Virus record (IMG/VR): IMGVR_UViG_3300046683_000683
Location: 1 to 45,591 of that record
Strand: one strand, 5' to 3'
DNA length: 45,591 nt
Source: a virus
Made by a program: the position numbers and the translations under genes. This document shows, one piece after another, positions 6,245 through 12,289 of this stretch (positions within the stretch are counted from its first letter, which is position 1; every line of letters starts with the position of its first letter). The notes under the pieces are model-generated. The model saw only the letters and a program-made list of their open reading frames with translations. It searched no databases and was not told the origin of the DNA.

Positions 6245-6291
6245 TGCCTGCTAGAATCGACGCTTCGGCGTCGGTTCACTGGAGGCCACGA
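6245..6291 (+). repeat. Intergenic stem-loop element 1
   Basis: GCTGCCTGCTAG leader, then the stem AATCGACGC/GCGTCGGTT (6255-6263/6268-6276) capped by a UUCG tetraloop closed by C-G, then CTGGAGGCCACGA before the ATG at 6292. A member of the recurrent leader/hairpin/GGAGG family. Confidence 0.65.
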
Positions 6292-6528
6292 ATGCGAGTA
6301 ATTAACAACTCAGCAACGTCGATTCAAGTCCGGGATCTCATCCCGGGCGACCACGTTTTCATCGACGGAAACGCGGTCGTTGTCACGCTGAACCGGAAGT
6401 CGAAGTACGTCGGCTTTCGTCGAGTGCAGTATAGCAACGATGGTTCAATCGGCGTTGCCACGCAGGAGAAGCAATTGCGGTGCAACGACGAACTCCAGAC
6501 ATCGGTGCAACCGATCAATCCGAGCTGA
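6292..6528 (+). CDS. Hypothetical protein (78 aa)
   Basis: The ATG at 6292 has GGAGG at good spacing. Predicted as a small beta-rich protein: VRDLIPGDHVFIDGNAVVVTLNRKSKYVGFRRV looks like a compact SH3-like or barrel fold (GDHVFIDG followed by alternating strands). No family is recognised. It is preceded by a stem-loop element with a UUCG loop and followed by a run of hairpins (6531-6604). Confidence 0.7.
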   Translation: MRVINNSATSIQVRDLIPGDHVFIDGNAVVVTLNRKSKYVGFRRVQYSNDGSIGVATQEKQLRCNDELQTSVQPINPS

Positions 6529-6530
6529 AC

Positions 6531-6604
6531 GCCTACGGTAGGCAGCAGCGATGCTGCCCTCCGCGGACGGTCACGGACCGCCGACTCGAGCGACTACGCT
6601 CGAG
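6531..6604 (+). repeat. Tandem hairpins between genes
   Basis: Four adjacent stems fill this gap: GCCTA/TAGGC (6531-6543), GGCAGC/GCTGCC (6541-6546/6553-6558), CGGTC/GACCG near 6570, and CTCGAGCG/CGCTCGAG (6585-6592/6597-6604). The last is followed by GTTTT and then the ribosome site GAGGAG, so partial termination or a structured leader for the next gene is possible. Confidence 0.55.
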
Positions 6605-6623
6605 GTTTTGAGGAGATAAACCC

Positions 6624-6851
6624 ATGGCCATCAAGAACACGACGTCCACGCAGTCCGAGGCGAAGTTCAAGTTCACCGAGGAGGAGTTGCGTGAGGGCAT
6701 GAAGAAGTTGCAAGCCCAGCGTGACGCGAGTCGCGCGCGTCGTAACACCCCGGAGTTCAAGGCGGCGCAGGCCGCCCGCAACTCCCAGCGTCGTGAGCGC
6801 CAGAACGCGCTCAAGGCCGCGGCTGCGAAGCTCGGCCTGACGCTCAAGTAG
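6624..6851 (+). CDS. Small basic protein, paralogue of the 3327-3761 product
   Basis: 75 aa; ATG at 6624 after GAGGAG. The sequence is very Lys/Arg/Ala-rich and almost all helix: EEELREGMKKLQAQRDASR, then EFKAAQAARNSQRRER, ending KLGLTLK. It aligns by eye with the C-terminal part of the protein at 3327-3761, which carries EVREQLAKLKAQRERQR and ends ELGITI. The two are encoded on opposite strands in different operons, so the domain was duplicated. A nucleic-acid-binding or histone-like role is suggested by composition; nothing more specific can be said. Confidence 0.8.
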   Translation: MAIKNTTSTQSEAKFKFTEEELREGMKKLQAQRDASRARRNTPEFKAAQAARNSQRRERQNALKAAAAKLGLTLK

Positions 6852-6854
6852 TAC

Positions 6855-6912
6855 CTCGTCGCCTACTAGAAGGCACGGCAGCGGATCGCCGTGCCTTCCG
6901 TGGAGGTTGCGA
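6855..6912 (+). repeat. Intergenic stem-loop element 2
   Basis: CTCGTCGCCTACTAG, then the 10-bp perfect stem AAGGCACGGC/GCCGTGCCTT (6870-6879/6888-6897), then CGTGGAGGTTGCGA ending at the ATG at 6913. Confidence 0.75.
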
Positions 6913-7143
6913 ATGCTAGATGATAAGTTCAATCCCCGTTTCCTCTTCGCTCTTCAACTCGCCCGACTCGCCTCCAAGGCGATCAAGGCGGCGGCAGACG
7001 AGGATCTCGAGATCAAGCCGAGCGCCGGCATCGGTTTCGAGTTTTGGCGTGACAACGACGAGTCGGCGCAAGTGTTGAACGGCCTCCGCGGCTTCGAGCG
7101 GAAGCGCGTGCGGCAACACTTCATCGAAGTCTGGAATCGCTGA
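6913..7143 (+). CDS. Hypothetical protein (76 aa)
   Basis: Starts at the ATG directly after the conserved GGAGGTTGCGA block. The N-terminal half is helical (RFLFALQLARLASKAIKAAA), the middle acidic, and the C-terminus amphipathic (GLRGFERKRVRQHFIEVW). No motif is recognised. The in-frame TTG at 6907 lies inside the ribosome site and is not used. Confidence 0.7.
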   Translation: MLDDKFNPRFLFALQLARLASKAIKAAADEDLEIKPSAGIGFEFWRDNDESAQVLNGLRGFERKRVRQHFIEVWNR

Positions 7144-7144
7144 G

Positions 7145-7197
7145 TCGTCGCCTGCTGGCGCCCTCGCTCACCCCGAGGGCGTTGTGGAGGTTGCGAA
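7145..7197 (+). repeat. Intergenic stem-loop element 3
   Basis: CGTCGCCTGCTGG, the 8-bp stem CGCCCTCG/CGAGGGCG (7159-7166/7174-7181), then GTGGAGGTTGCGAA before the ATG at 7198. Confidence 0.75.
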
Positions 7198-7389
7198 ATG
7201 ACGAAACGAATTGAAGTCTCCCCACTCACCGAGGACACGACCTACCGCGGCAGCGAGATCCGCCTTTGGCGGAAGACTTACAACGTTGCCGACGACACGG
7301 AGTTGCAGACGGAAGTCTTCTGTCTCTTCTCGAACACTCGGAAGCGCTGGACCGTGGCCGAGGTCATCTCATCTTGTTGGACGCTGTAG
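7198..7389 (+). CDS. Hypothetical protein (63 aa)
   Basis: ATG at 7198 behind GGAGGTTGCGAA. The product is short and strand-rich (SEIRLWRKTYNV, LQTEVFCLFSNTRKRW), ending VISSCWTL, with two Cys. No family is recognised. Its position within the array of gene cassettes with hairpin leaders is the main observation. Confidence 0.65.
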   Translation: MTKRIEVSPLTEDTTYRGSEIRLWRKTYNVADDTELQTEVFCLFSNTRKRWTVAEVISSCWTL

Positions 7390-7439
7390 CCTGCTAAAGA
7401 CCGCGCGCGGCGAATGCCGCGGTCTTCGTGGAGGTTGCA
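7388..7439 (+). repeat. Intergenic stem-loop element 4
   Basis: TAGCCTGCTAAAG overlaps the upstream stop; then the 9-bp stem AAGACCGCG/CGCGGTCTT (7397-7405/7418-7426), then CGTGGAGGTTGCA before the ATG at 7440. Confidence 0.7.
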
Positions 7440-7718
7440 ATGGAAGACAGACAAGGAGCCGTCCCCGGAATCACCGTGAGCGAAGGCGGCGGAATCATGG
7501 TCGAAGGCGCCGAAGCAATCGACTACTTCCGCCTTTGCACCCTCGTCTCCGCGCTCGGACTCGAGGTTCAAGGATTGCGTTCGCGCCGCTACAGCGCCTA
7601 CGCTATCGCCAAGCGCGAGTACGGACTCAAGGGATCGAAGCCGAGGGTCCTCGAGCAGCTCACGCTGATCCGAGATCGGATTCGAGACGAGATGAACAAC
7701 AGGAAGAACGTCAACTAA
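7440..7718 (+). CDS. Hypothetical protein (92 aa)
   Basis: ATG at 7440. The N-terminus is Gly-rich (GITVSEGGGIMVEGAEAIDY). It is followed by a helical region with a basic patch (GLRSRRYSAYAIAKREYGLKG) that resembles the layout of small DNA-binding proteins, and by an amphipathic C-terminal helix (VLEQLTLIRDRIRDEMNN). No family is recognised with confidence. Confidence 0.7.
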   Translation: MEDRQGAVPGITVSEGGGIMVEGAEAIDYFRLCTLVSALGLEVQGLRSRRYSAYAIAKREYGLKGSKPRVLEQLTLIRDRIRDEMNNRKNVN

Positions 7719-7721
7719 TCG

Positions 7722-7772
7722 TCGCCTGCTACAGCGCTCGCTAACACCGAGCGCTGCGTGGAGGTTGCGAAG
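7722..7772 (+). repeat. Intergenic stem-loop element 5
   Basis: CGTCGCCTGCTA, the 9-bp stem CAGCGCTCG/CGAGCGCTG (7732-7740/7748-7756), then CGTGGAGGTTGCGAAG before the ATG at 7773. Confidence 0.75.
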
Positions 7773-7970
7773 ATGCCCTGTGAAGATTACCCTTGTTGCG
7801 GACACACGTCCGGCGATCCCTGTCCGAAGCGAGACGCGAAAGGCCGGATCATCATGACTTGCTGCGAATGCGGCGCGCGCTTGCCACGCGGAGCGCGGTC
7901 GTCGATCTGCGAAGGCTGCCAGCGACGCATGCTGAACAGCGAAGACATGCCGGACTACGAGTCCTACTGA
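7773..7970 (+). CDS. Small zinc-ribbon-like protein (65 aa)
   Basis: Nine Cys and one His in 65 residues: CEDYPCCGH, PCP, TCCECG and CEGC. The second part (TCCECGARLPRGARSSICEGCQ) is a classical CxxC-x(n)-CxxC zinc knuckle; the first (PCCGHTSGDPCP) resembles a second metal site. It probably binds nucleic acid or a protein partner in the cytoplasm. ATG at 7773 directly after the conserved GGAGGTTGCGAAG block. Confidence 0.75.
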   Translation: MPCEDYPCCGHTSGDPCPKRDAKGRIIMTCCECGARLPRGARSSICEGCQRRMLNSEDMPDYESY

Positions 7971-7972
7971 TC

Positions 7973-8047
7973 GTCGCCTGCTAGCGGCTACGCTTCGGCG
8001 CAGCCGCCGTGGAGGTTGCGAACTACCGCACCACCAAGGAGGAGAAC
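7973..8047 (+). repeat. Intergenic stem-loop element 6
   Basis: CGTCGCCTGCTA, then GCGGCT/AGCCGC (7984-7989/8002-8007) with an inner GC/GC pair around a UUCG loop, then CGTGGAGGTTGCGAAC. The segment TGCGAACTACCGCAC (8017-8031) repeats the one at 6039-6053. A second ribosome site, AAGGAGGAG, serves the ATG at 8048. Confidence 0.65.
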
Positions 8048-8212
8048 ATGCGCGTTGCTTGCGCTTGGTGCCGTCGGATCAGATTCAACGGCAGCTTCGT
8101 CGCTGTGATGGAAGACTTGTACGAGGAGATCAAGGCGGTCTTCGGACTGTCGCACACGATCTGCCCCGACTGTCGAGCTGCTCAGTTCAAAGCATACAAC
8201 CGTACCGCGTAG
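8048..8212 (+). CDS. Small zinc-binding protein, CAWC...ICPDC type (54 aa)
   Basis: ATG at 8048 after AAGGAGGAG; an in-frame GTG at 8009 lies inside the conserved leader block and is unlikely. The protein has CAWCRRIRFNG near the start and SHTICPDC towards the end, the pattern of a short treble-clef-like zinc motif also found at the C-termini of some bacterial sensor kinases (CxWCxxIR...SHxICPxC). Here it stands alone. It probably binds zinc and a partner; its role in infection is unknown. Confidence 0.75.
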   Translation: MRVACAWCRRIRFNGSFVAVMEDLYEEIKAVFGLSHTICPDCRAAQFKAYNRTA

Positions 8213-8299
8213 CCGTCTGCTAGAAGCGAAGGATCGGCGCAGCGTTACCGCGCGCCTTCGCTTCCGTGGAGCCTACTACGTGCTCCGTTGGAGGACAGA
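8213..8299 (+). repeat. Intergenic stem-loop element 7, two hairpins
   Basis: CCGTCTGCTA, the 10-bp stem GAAGCGAAGG/CCTTCGCTTC (8223-8232/8255-8264), then CGTGGAGC. Here GGAGC (8268-8272) pairs with GCTCC (8282-8286), hiding the first ribosome site; a second one, TTGGAGGACAG, precedes the ATG at 8300. Confidence 0.65.
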
Positions 8300-8524
8300 A
8301 TGCAAGAAGTTACCCCGCAACAAGTCACGGCAGCGATTGAAATGGCCAAGGCCTTTGCAGCCGCAATCCGTGAGCTCGGCTCGGTGCCGTCAGGACACTT
8401 GTACGCTCGCGTACAGGATCGGGTTAGCCTCGCGTCGTATGAAGCAATCATCGACACCCTGATCCGAGCCAAGGTCGTTCGCCGCGACGGTTCGCATCTG
8501 CTGACGTGGATCGGGAGGAGGTAG
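8300..8524 (+). CDS. Hypothetical protein (74 aa), winged-helix-like
   Basis: ATG at 8300 after GGAGG. The sequence matches by pattern a common small bacterial and phage protein with VPSGxLYAxV, SLxxYxxxIxxLxxAxxV and HLLTWIG; here VPSGHLYARVQDRVSLASYE and ending HLLTWIGRR. The helix-helix-strand layout suggests a small winged-helix domain, possibly DNA binding. No experimentally known role. Confidence 0.7.
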   Translation: MQEVTPQQVTAAIEMAKAFAAAIRELGSVPSGHLYARVQDRVSLASYEAIIDTLIRAKVVRRDGSHLLTWIGRR

Positions 8525-8526
8525 CA

Positions 8527-8745
8527 ATGCTGACCTGCTCCACGAACGTTCTCGCCGTTCACTCGGACGGCACGGCGACTGTCGTCAAGACGGTCGACTG
8601 GGCCGACGGCATCCGACGCGCTCAGCTTTGGCTGACGCTCCCCGGCACGCCGATCGTCCGAGTCTTCATCTCGACGCCAGACGGCGACGGAGCGCCGTCG
8701 CTCGAGGAGTACACGCCAGACCAGCTGAGACGAGTCGCTGCGTAG
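8527..8745 (+). CDS. Hypothetical protein (72 aa)
   Basis: ATG at 8527 follows GGGAGGAGG, which overlaps the end of the previous gene, so the two are coupled. The protein reads as a small beta sheet (NVLAVHSDGTATVVKTVDW, IVRVFISTPDG) with a short C-terminal helix. No family is recognised. Confidence 0.7.
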   Translation: MLTCSTNVLAVHSDGTATVVKTVDWADGIRRAQLWLTLPGTPIVRVFISTPDGDGAPSLEEYTPDQLRRVAA

Positions 8746-8821
8746 CGGTTGCTGCTAAAGCACACGGGCCCGGTGAGCCGTGTGCTTCGTGGAGCAACTA
8801 CGCTCCGAAGGGAAGGGTTGA
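8746..8821 (+). repeat. Intergenic stem-loop element 8, two hairpins
   Basis: CGGTTGCTGCTA, the 10-bp stem AAGCACACGG/CCGTGTGCTT (8758-8767/8778-8787), then CGTGGAGC. GGAGC (8791-8795) pairs with GCTCC (8802-8806) as in element 7. The ATG at 8822 follows GGGAAGGG. Confidence 0.7.
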
Positions 8822-9025
8822 ATGAAGAAGTTTCTCTACATCCACAGGCCCGGCGCCAGCGTCAAGCCTTGCATTCTCGATCTCTCTCCCGAGGATCAGG
8901 CCTACCTCACTGGCGTAAAGACGCAGGACCTCGAGGAGCTGGCGACGATGTTCGGACCGCTAGTTGCTCGACTTCTCAAGGCGGCTGCGCTCGCTCTCGA
9001 TGAGCTGCCGAAGGCGGGCCTGTGA
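8822..9025 (+). CDS. Hypothetical protein (67 aa)
   Basis: ATG at 8822. N-terminal strand-like segment (KKFLYIHRPGASVKPCILDL), then a helical part (YLTGVKTQDLEELATMFGPL and an Ala/Leu-rich C-terminus). The stop overlaps the next start (GTGA at 9022). No family is recognised. Confidence 0.65.
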   Translation: MKKFLYIHRPGASVKPCILDLSPEDQAYLTGVKTQDLEELATMFGPLVARLLKAAALALDELPKAGL

Positions 9026-9249
9026 CTCACTATACAAAAGACTATTCCAACCTCTCCGACGAGGAGAAGCGGACGGAGGCGCTCGCGGACATCCGCGAGT
9101 ACCTCGGCTCGGCTCAGTTCAACAAGATCACTCGCAGCATGCGCTCTCAGCCCAAGCCGACGCCGCACCTCTGGCGCTTCATCGCGAGCTTCGCCGGAGT
9201 GCAAGGCTACCCAGCAGAAGTTTGGTACGAGCACATCTGGCCGTCCTAG
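9022..9249 (+). CDS. Hypothetical protein (75 aa)
   Basis: GTG start at 9022 overlaps the preceding TGA, implying translational coupling. The protein is helical and polar, with DEEKRTEALADIREYLGSAQ and a Trp-rich C-terminus (HLWRFIASFAG, EVWYEHIWPS). No function is recognised. Confidence 0.65.
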   Translation: MTHYTKDYSNLSDEEKRTEALADIREYLGSAQFNKITRSMRSQPKPTPHLWRFIASFAGVQGYPAEVWYEHIWPS

Positions 9250-9326
9250 TCGGCTACAAGTGAGGGCACGAGCTCGGCTCGTCGTGCCCTCCCTGGAGCT
9301 TACTACTGCTCCAAAGGAGATTTCCG
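9250..9326 (+). repeat. Intergenic stem-loop element 9, two hairpins
   Basis: TCGGCTACAAGT, the 9-bp stem GAGGGCACG/CGTGCCCTC (9262-9270/9283-9291), then CCTGGAGC. GGAGC (9295-9299) pairs with GCTCC (9308-9312). A second ribosome site, AAAGGAG, serves the ATG at 9327. Confidence 0.7.
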
Positions 9327-9536
9327 ATGATCGTCAAGTTCACCATGAACAAGCCGGAGCCGAAGAAGAATTCCACGCGCTTCAACTTCGAGGCTGTGGA
9401 ATCCATACTCGACCAAGAAGGGAAGGAATACCCCGAGGCTCCGTTCGACACCTCTCGCTTCGACCCCAGCTTCTACGTGCCGCTGCCGCTGGCACGCAGC
9501 GCGAAGCGAATCCGCGTCACCATCGAGGAGCTGTGA
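9327..9536 (+). CDS. Hypothetical protein (69 aa)
   Basis: ATG at 9327 after AAAGGAG. Lys/Pro-rich start (MNKPEPKKNSTRFNF), acidic middle, a Phe/Pro-rich turn (SRFDPSFYVPLPLARS) and a strand-like end (RIRVTIEEL). It overlaps the next gene by four bases. No family is recognised. Confidence 0.6.
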   Translation: MIVKFTMNKPEPKKNSTRFNFEAVESILDQEGKEYPEAPFDTSRFDPSFYVPLPLARSAKRIRVTIEEL

Positions 9537-9757
9537 GAGTCGAGCTCGAGTCGTCAACAGCATCCGAGGCTCGTCGCGAGGCGCTGCAGAAGTATCCTCA
9601 AGGCGGGCAGCTCACAGGCTACGCCGAAGGCGTTGCGGTCTACATCTCGACCGTCCGCCCTCGCGGCGATAAGTCGCACGTAGCAACGGCAGTCCGGAAT
9701 CGTTCGCCGCGAGCTACGAGTTTTCTCTTCGTGCCGAATCCGAATCCGCAGGCGTAG
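9533..9757 (+). CDS. Hypothetical protein (74 aa)
   Basis: GTG at 9533 overlaps the TGA of the previous gene (GTGA), with GAGGAG close upstream. Helical N-terminus (TASEARREALQKYPQGG), then strands (GYAEGVAVYISTVRPRGDKS) and a final strand (SFLFVPNPNPQA). No family is recognised. A 115-base gap with a 10-bp stem follows. Confidence 0.6.
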   Translation: MRVELESSTASEARREALQKYPQGGQLTGYAEGVAVYISTVRPRGDKSHVATAVRNRSPRATSFLFVPNPNPQA

Positions 9758-9772
9758 ACGAGACGAGACGTC

Positions 9773-9814
9773 GAGGCGGCGAGCTCAGCTCGGTCGCCGC
9801 CTCACTTCGCGAAG
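9773..9814 (+). repeat. 10-bp stem-loop and adjacent palindrome
   Basis: GAGGCGGCGA (9773-9782) pairs with TCGCCGCCTC (9794-9803). The 10-base palindrome CTTCGCGAAG (9805-9814) follows. There is no U-run, so this resembles the intergenic stem-loops more than a terminator. Confidence 0.6.
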
Positions 9815-9872
9815 CGCAGCTTAGAATCCATACCTTAGCGAGAAAGTCATCTAAGAAGAAGGAGGACCACGG

Positions 9873-10157
9873 ATGCCGCCGCTGCCGAAGTCGATTCCAG
9901 TTCAGCAGACGTTCTGCTCCTGCGGGCACTGGATCGGAATTCACAAGTACAACTACGAGCTCGAAGAATTCGACGGCTGTCAGCTGTGCATCAGCTGTCC
10001 GTCTGTAGAAACCTTCGCCGTCGTCAAGCGAAGCCTCGGCAGCGCCGAGTGTCAGTGGTGCGGCGTAGCCGAAGCCGCACACGACGGGCTAGATCACAAA
10101 TGGAGAAAACCCTATGAAGTTCTTAGCAGCATTCGTAGTCAGCTTCAGCAGACGTGA
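9873..10157 (+). CDS. Cys/His-rich protein with two putative zinc sites (94 aa)
   Basis: ATG at 9873 after AAGGAGGA. Two metal-binding patterns are visible: FCSCGHWIGIH with CQLCISC in the first half, and CQWCGVAEAAHDGLDH in the second, both with Cys/His spacing typical of treble-clef or zinc-ribbon modules. Its last 44 bases overlap the next gene. Probably nucleic-acid or protein binding; one of a group of Cys-rich small proteins in this operon. Confidence 0.7.
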   Translation: MPPLPKSIPVQQTFCSCGHWIGIHKYNYELEEFDGCQLCISCPSVETFAVVKRSLGSAECQWCGVAEAAHDGLDHKWRKPYEVLSSIRSQLQQT

Positions 10158-10299
10158 AGACGGCTCGCCGCGGAATGTTCTCATCGCAGCGAAGAGCATT
10201 CGAGCCGTGCGTGAGCTCTTCGACGCGCTGCCGATTGCCGCGGGCGCTGTCAACGTCGAAATTCGAGCCGCGGAGAATGGCGAGTACGCCTGGGATTGA
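10114..10299 (+). CDS. Hypothetical protein (61 aa)
   Basis: ATG at 10114 with GGAGA upstream, overlapping the preceding gene by 44 bases in another frame. The sequence alternates strand and helix (MKFLAAFVVSFSRRE, VLIAAKSIRAVRELFDALP, VNVEIRAAENGEYAW) like a small ferredoxin-like fold. No family is recognised. The overlap is long but both frames look coding. Confidence 0.6.
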   Translation: MKFLAAFVVSFSRREDGSPRNVLIAAKSIRAVRELFDALPIAAGAVNVEIRAAENGEYAWD

Positions 10300-10589
10300 C
10301 CGTGCTTCACTCCATCCTCTGCCGTCAATGCCGCAAGCCTTACGAAGCCTGCCGGTTGTCGCCGTGCGTCTTCGGCTTCGACCACGCCTTCGGTCGGTGC
10401 TCAGACTGTATGCTGCGCGAAGCGCTGACCGACGCACAGAAGCACTTCTCAAAACGCCGCTGGCAAGACGAGATGCTCTACAACTGCATCCCGGACGACA
10501 ACGACTGGCTCGTGCCACAGCACATCTGCTGCGAGAAGCACAGAGCACAGCTCGAAGCTTACTCATTAGAAGGAGGACTCGAGGAATGA
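10296..10589 (+). CDS. Cys-rich hypothetical protein (97 aa)
   Basis: Start is either TTG at 10296, overlapping the previous TGA, or GTG at 10302. It has LCRQCRKPYEACRLSPC and RCSDCMLRE, giving a CxxC-x(n)-CxxC zinc pattern, then a helical polar part and HICCEKH near the end. It overlaps the next gene by four bases (ATGA). Probably a zinc-binding accessory protein; the role is unknown. Confidence 0.65.
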   Translation: MTVLHSILCRQCRKPYEACRLSPCVFGFDHAFGRCSDCMLREALTDAQKHFSKRRWQDEMLYNCIPDDNDWLVPQHICCEKHRAQLEAYSLEGGLEE

Positions 10590-10819
10590 AGAAGAGAAAG
10601 AAAGCTGACGACCGACCGTGCGCGATTCCAGGCTGCGAGGAGAACGCGAAGACTGCAGGTTTCTGCGCTGCCTGCTACAGCGCGTGGTATCGACTCCGCG
10701 ATCTCAGCATGCCCGAGATCGGCCGCTACCTCTGGCAGAAGCGCCGACTGATTGCTCGCGTGCCGATCCTCTCACGACGCCGGAGTACGAGAGGAAGCAA
10801 AGCGCGAAGCGCTGCGTAG
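10586..10819 (+). CDS. Small zinc-finger protein (77 aa)
   Basis: ATG at 10586 overlaps the preceding TGA; AAGGAGGA lies upstream. CAIPGCEENAKTAGFCAACY followed by SAWYRLR matches the short phage/bacterial zinc finger CxxxGCxxxxxxxGxCxxCYxxWxR. The C-terminal third is strongly basic (RRLIARVPILSRRRSTRGSK). Likely DNA binding. A long-stem intergenic element follows. Confidence 0.75.
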   Translation: MKKRKKADDRPCAIPGCEENAKTAGFCAACYSAWYRLRDLSMPEIGRYLWQKRRLIARVPILSRRRSTRGSKARSAA

Positions 10820-10930
10820 CCTACAAGGACGAGCGAGCCTGGAAACTCACCTCACTCCCGTGTAACGGCACCGCCGCTCGCTCGTCTCATGGAGGCTGCG
10901 CATCTACTCGCCTCTCAAAGGAGACCAACA
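10820..10930 (+). repeat. Intergenic stem-loop element 10, long loop
   Basis: CCTACAAG leader, then the 11-bp stem GACGAGCGAGC/GCTCGCTCGTC (10828-10838/10876-10886) with a 37-base loop, then CATGGAGGCTGCGC. A second site, AAAGGAG, lies seven bases before the TTG at 10931. Confidence 0.65.
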
Positions 10931-11212
10931 TTGGCCGAAAACAAAGTCGAATTCCCTTACTCTGACTTCGATGCAGGCCTCGCCGATGACTTCGTCAAGA
11001 TCGGAGGTCGAGCGGAAGCCTTCCGCTACATGGCGAAGGGCTTCAAGGAAATCCGGTGGCGTCGCCGGACCGAACGCTCGAGAGTCATTCGCGAGCTTGC
11101 AGCGGACGCTGAGCTGAGGAAGTCGGTCTTCGAGACAGTCAAGAGCAACAAGGCAGCTGCTGCGGAGGCGAAGCCGTCACCAAAGGACGGGAGGCCTCCG
11201 AATGAGAAGTAA
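10931..11212 (+). CDS. Hypothetical helical protein (93 aa)
   Basis: TTG at 10931 is preferred because AAAGGAG lies seven bases upstream; an ATG at 10889 falls inside the conserved leader. The protein has DAGLADDFVKIGGRAEAFRY, a very basic helix (FKEIRWRRRTERSRVIREL) and a Lys/Pro-rich tail. It overlaps the next gene by 11 bases. No family is recognised. Confidence 0.65.
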   Translation: MAENKVEFPYSDFDAGLADDFVKIGGRAEAFRYMAKGFKEIRWRRRTERSRVIRELAADAELRKSVFETVKSNKAAAAEAKPSPKDGRPPNEK

Positions 11213-11402
11213 GAGAGAAGTGCTAAAGCTTCTCCGAACCTTCGGCAAGGAGAGGCCGCTGCCTCGCAACCCCGATGCTCTGCCGCTTAGCGAAGTCGTC
11301 GAGGCAAGACCGAGCGACGATCCGCTATTCCATAAACCAACTCAGTTTAGTCTTTCCGGAGTGCCGAAGAAGCGCTCGGCGAAGCCGGAAGTGGAGGAGT
11401 GA
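11202..11402 (+). CDS. Hypothetical protein (66 aa)
   Basis: ATG at 11202 after GGGAGGCC. Basic N-terminus (MRSKREVLKLLRTFGKERPL) and a Pro/Ser-rich, probably disordered rest ending KKRSAKPEVEE. It lies between a basic helical protein and the glycosyltransferase, overlapping the end of the former. No function is recognised. Confidence 0.6.
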   Translation: MRSKREVLKLLRTFGKERPLPRNPDALPLSEVVEARPSDDPLFHKPTQFSLSGVPKKRSAKPEVEE

Positions 11403-12289
11403 TGAGACGAACAACTGTCCTCGTGGACGTTCTCCCCGGCGCTCTGACAAGCAGGAGCATTCTTCGCGTAGCGAAGGCGCTGAGGCGCTATGCTCCAGCA
11501 GACGTCGAGCTCGTCGAGCCGGAGACGCTAGACCCTGACCTCCACGTCCTGCACGTCATTGGCAGCGACGTGTTAACGCGGCCAGAGCTGACTCGCAGCA
11601 GCCGCTACGCCGTGATCCAGTATTGCTTCAAGACCGCAGGAGGCGAGCTCGAGGCTTGGCAGAAGCTGTGGAGCGGAGCGCAGCTGACGTGGAGCTACTA
11701 CAACCTCCCGATTCTCTCCGGACGCTTCATGTACTCCCCGCTCGGCGTGGACGAGAACTTCTACGAAATTCCCTCGCAGCAACCGGGGCTTCGCCGGATC
11801 GGAGTCGTCACTTCCGGCTTCGTCTCCGGTCCTCCGGCAGAAGCGATTGAAGAAGTCGCAGACGCTGCGCTTCGCGCTAACTGCTCTGTCTTCCATCTCG
11901 GTCCTCGAGGAATCGAGAACATGACCCCGCGACTCGAGGAGTCATGGTCGAATGCCATGAACATCTCCGACACCGAGCTGTGCTTCAAGTACAACCTCGC
12001 CCGCTACGTCTCCGGCCTCCGCTACATCGAAGGCTTCGAGATGCCAGTCGTCGAAGGCTTCGCTTGCGGTGCAGCTCCTATTGTCTTCTCCCGCGAGGAG
12101 ACGAGAGCGTGGTTTGCTCCGCCACTCGCGACTCATGTTCCGGAGTGCAGCGGCGAGGAGCTCGTTGAGCGACTCGTTGAGATTCTTCGGACGCCTCCAG
12201 CGAAGCTCGCTGATGCTGAGCGAGAACGACTGCTCGCGGAGTTCAACTGGCAAGTGATCGCCGAGCGCTTCTGGAAGGCGGTGCTCTGA
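11402..12289 (+). CDS. Glycosyltransferase, GT-B fold, group 1-like
   Basis: 295 aa from the ATG at 11402, which overlaps the preceding TGA. The C-terminal half carries the group 1/GT4 signature: YIEGFEMPVVEGFACGAAPIVF, where the two Glu residues of the E-x7-E motif bracket MPVVEGF. The middle has YSPLGVDENFYEI, a common donor-domain entry. The N-terminal half is shorter than in classic GT4 enzymes. The gene sits just before DNA ligase in the early/middle operon, away from the late sugar cassette, so it might modify phage DNA, a host target or a virion part. The substrate cannot be told from the sequence. Confidence 0.8.
   Translation: MRRTTVLVDVLPGALTSRSILRVAKALRRYAPADVELVEPETLDPDLHVLHVIGSDVLTRPELTRSSRYAVIQYCFKTAGGELEAWQKLWSGAQLTWSYYNLPILSGRFMYSPLGVDENFYEIPSQQPGLRRIGVVTSGFVSGPPAEAIEEVADAALRANCSVFHLGPRGIENMTPRLEESWSNAMNISDTELCFKYNLARYVSGLRYIEGFEMPVVEGFACGAAPIVFSREETRAWFAPPLATHVPECSGEELVERLVEILRTPPAKLADAERERLLAEFNWQVIAERFWKAVL

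Noticed and set aside
6855-9326. Rho-independent terminators between the small genes
   Set aside because: The stems are terminator-sized but none is followed by a U-run; instead a conserved ribosome-site block follows, so they are leader elements.
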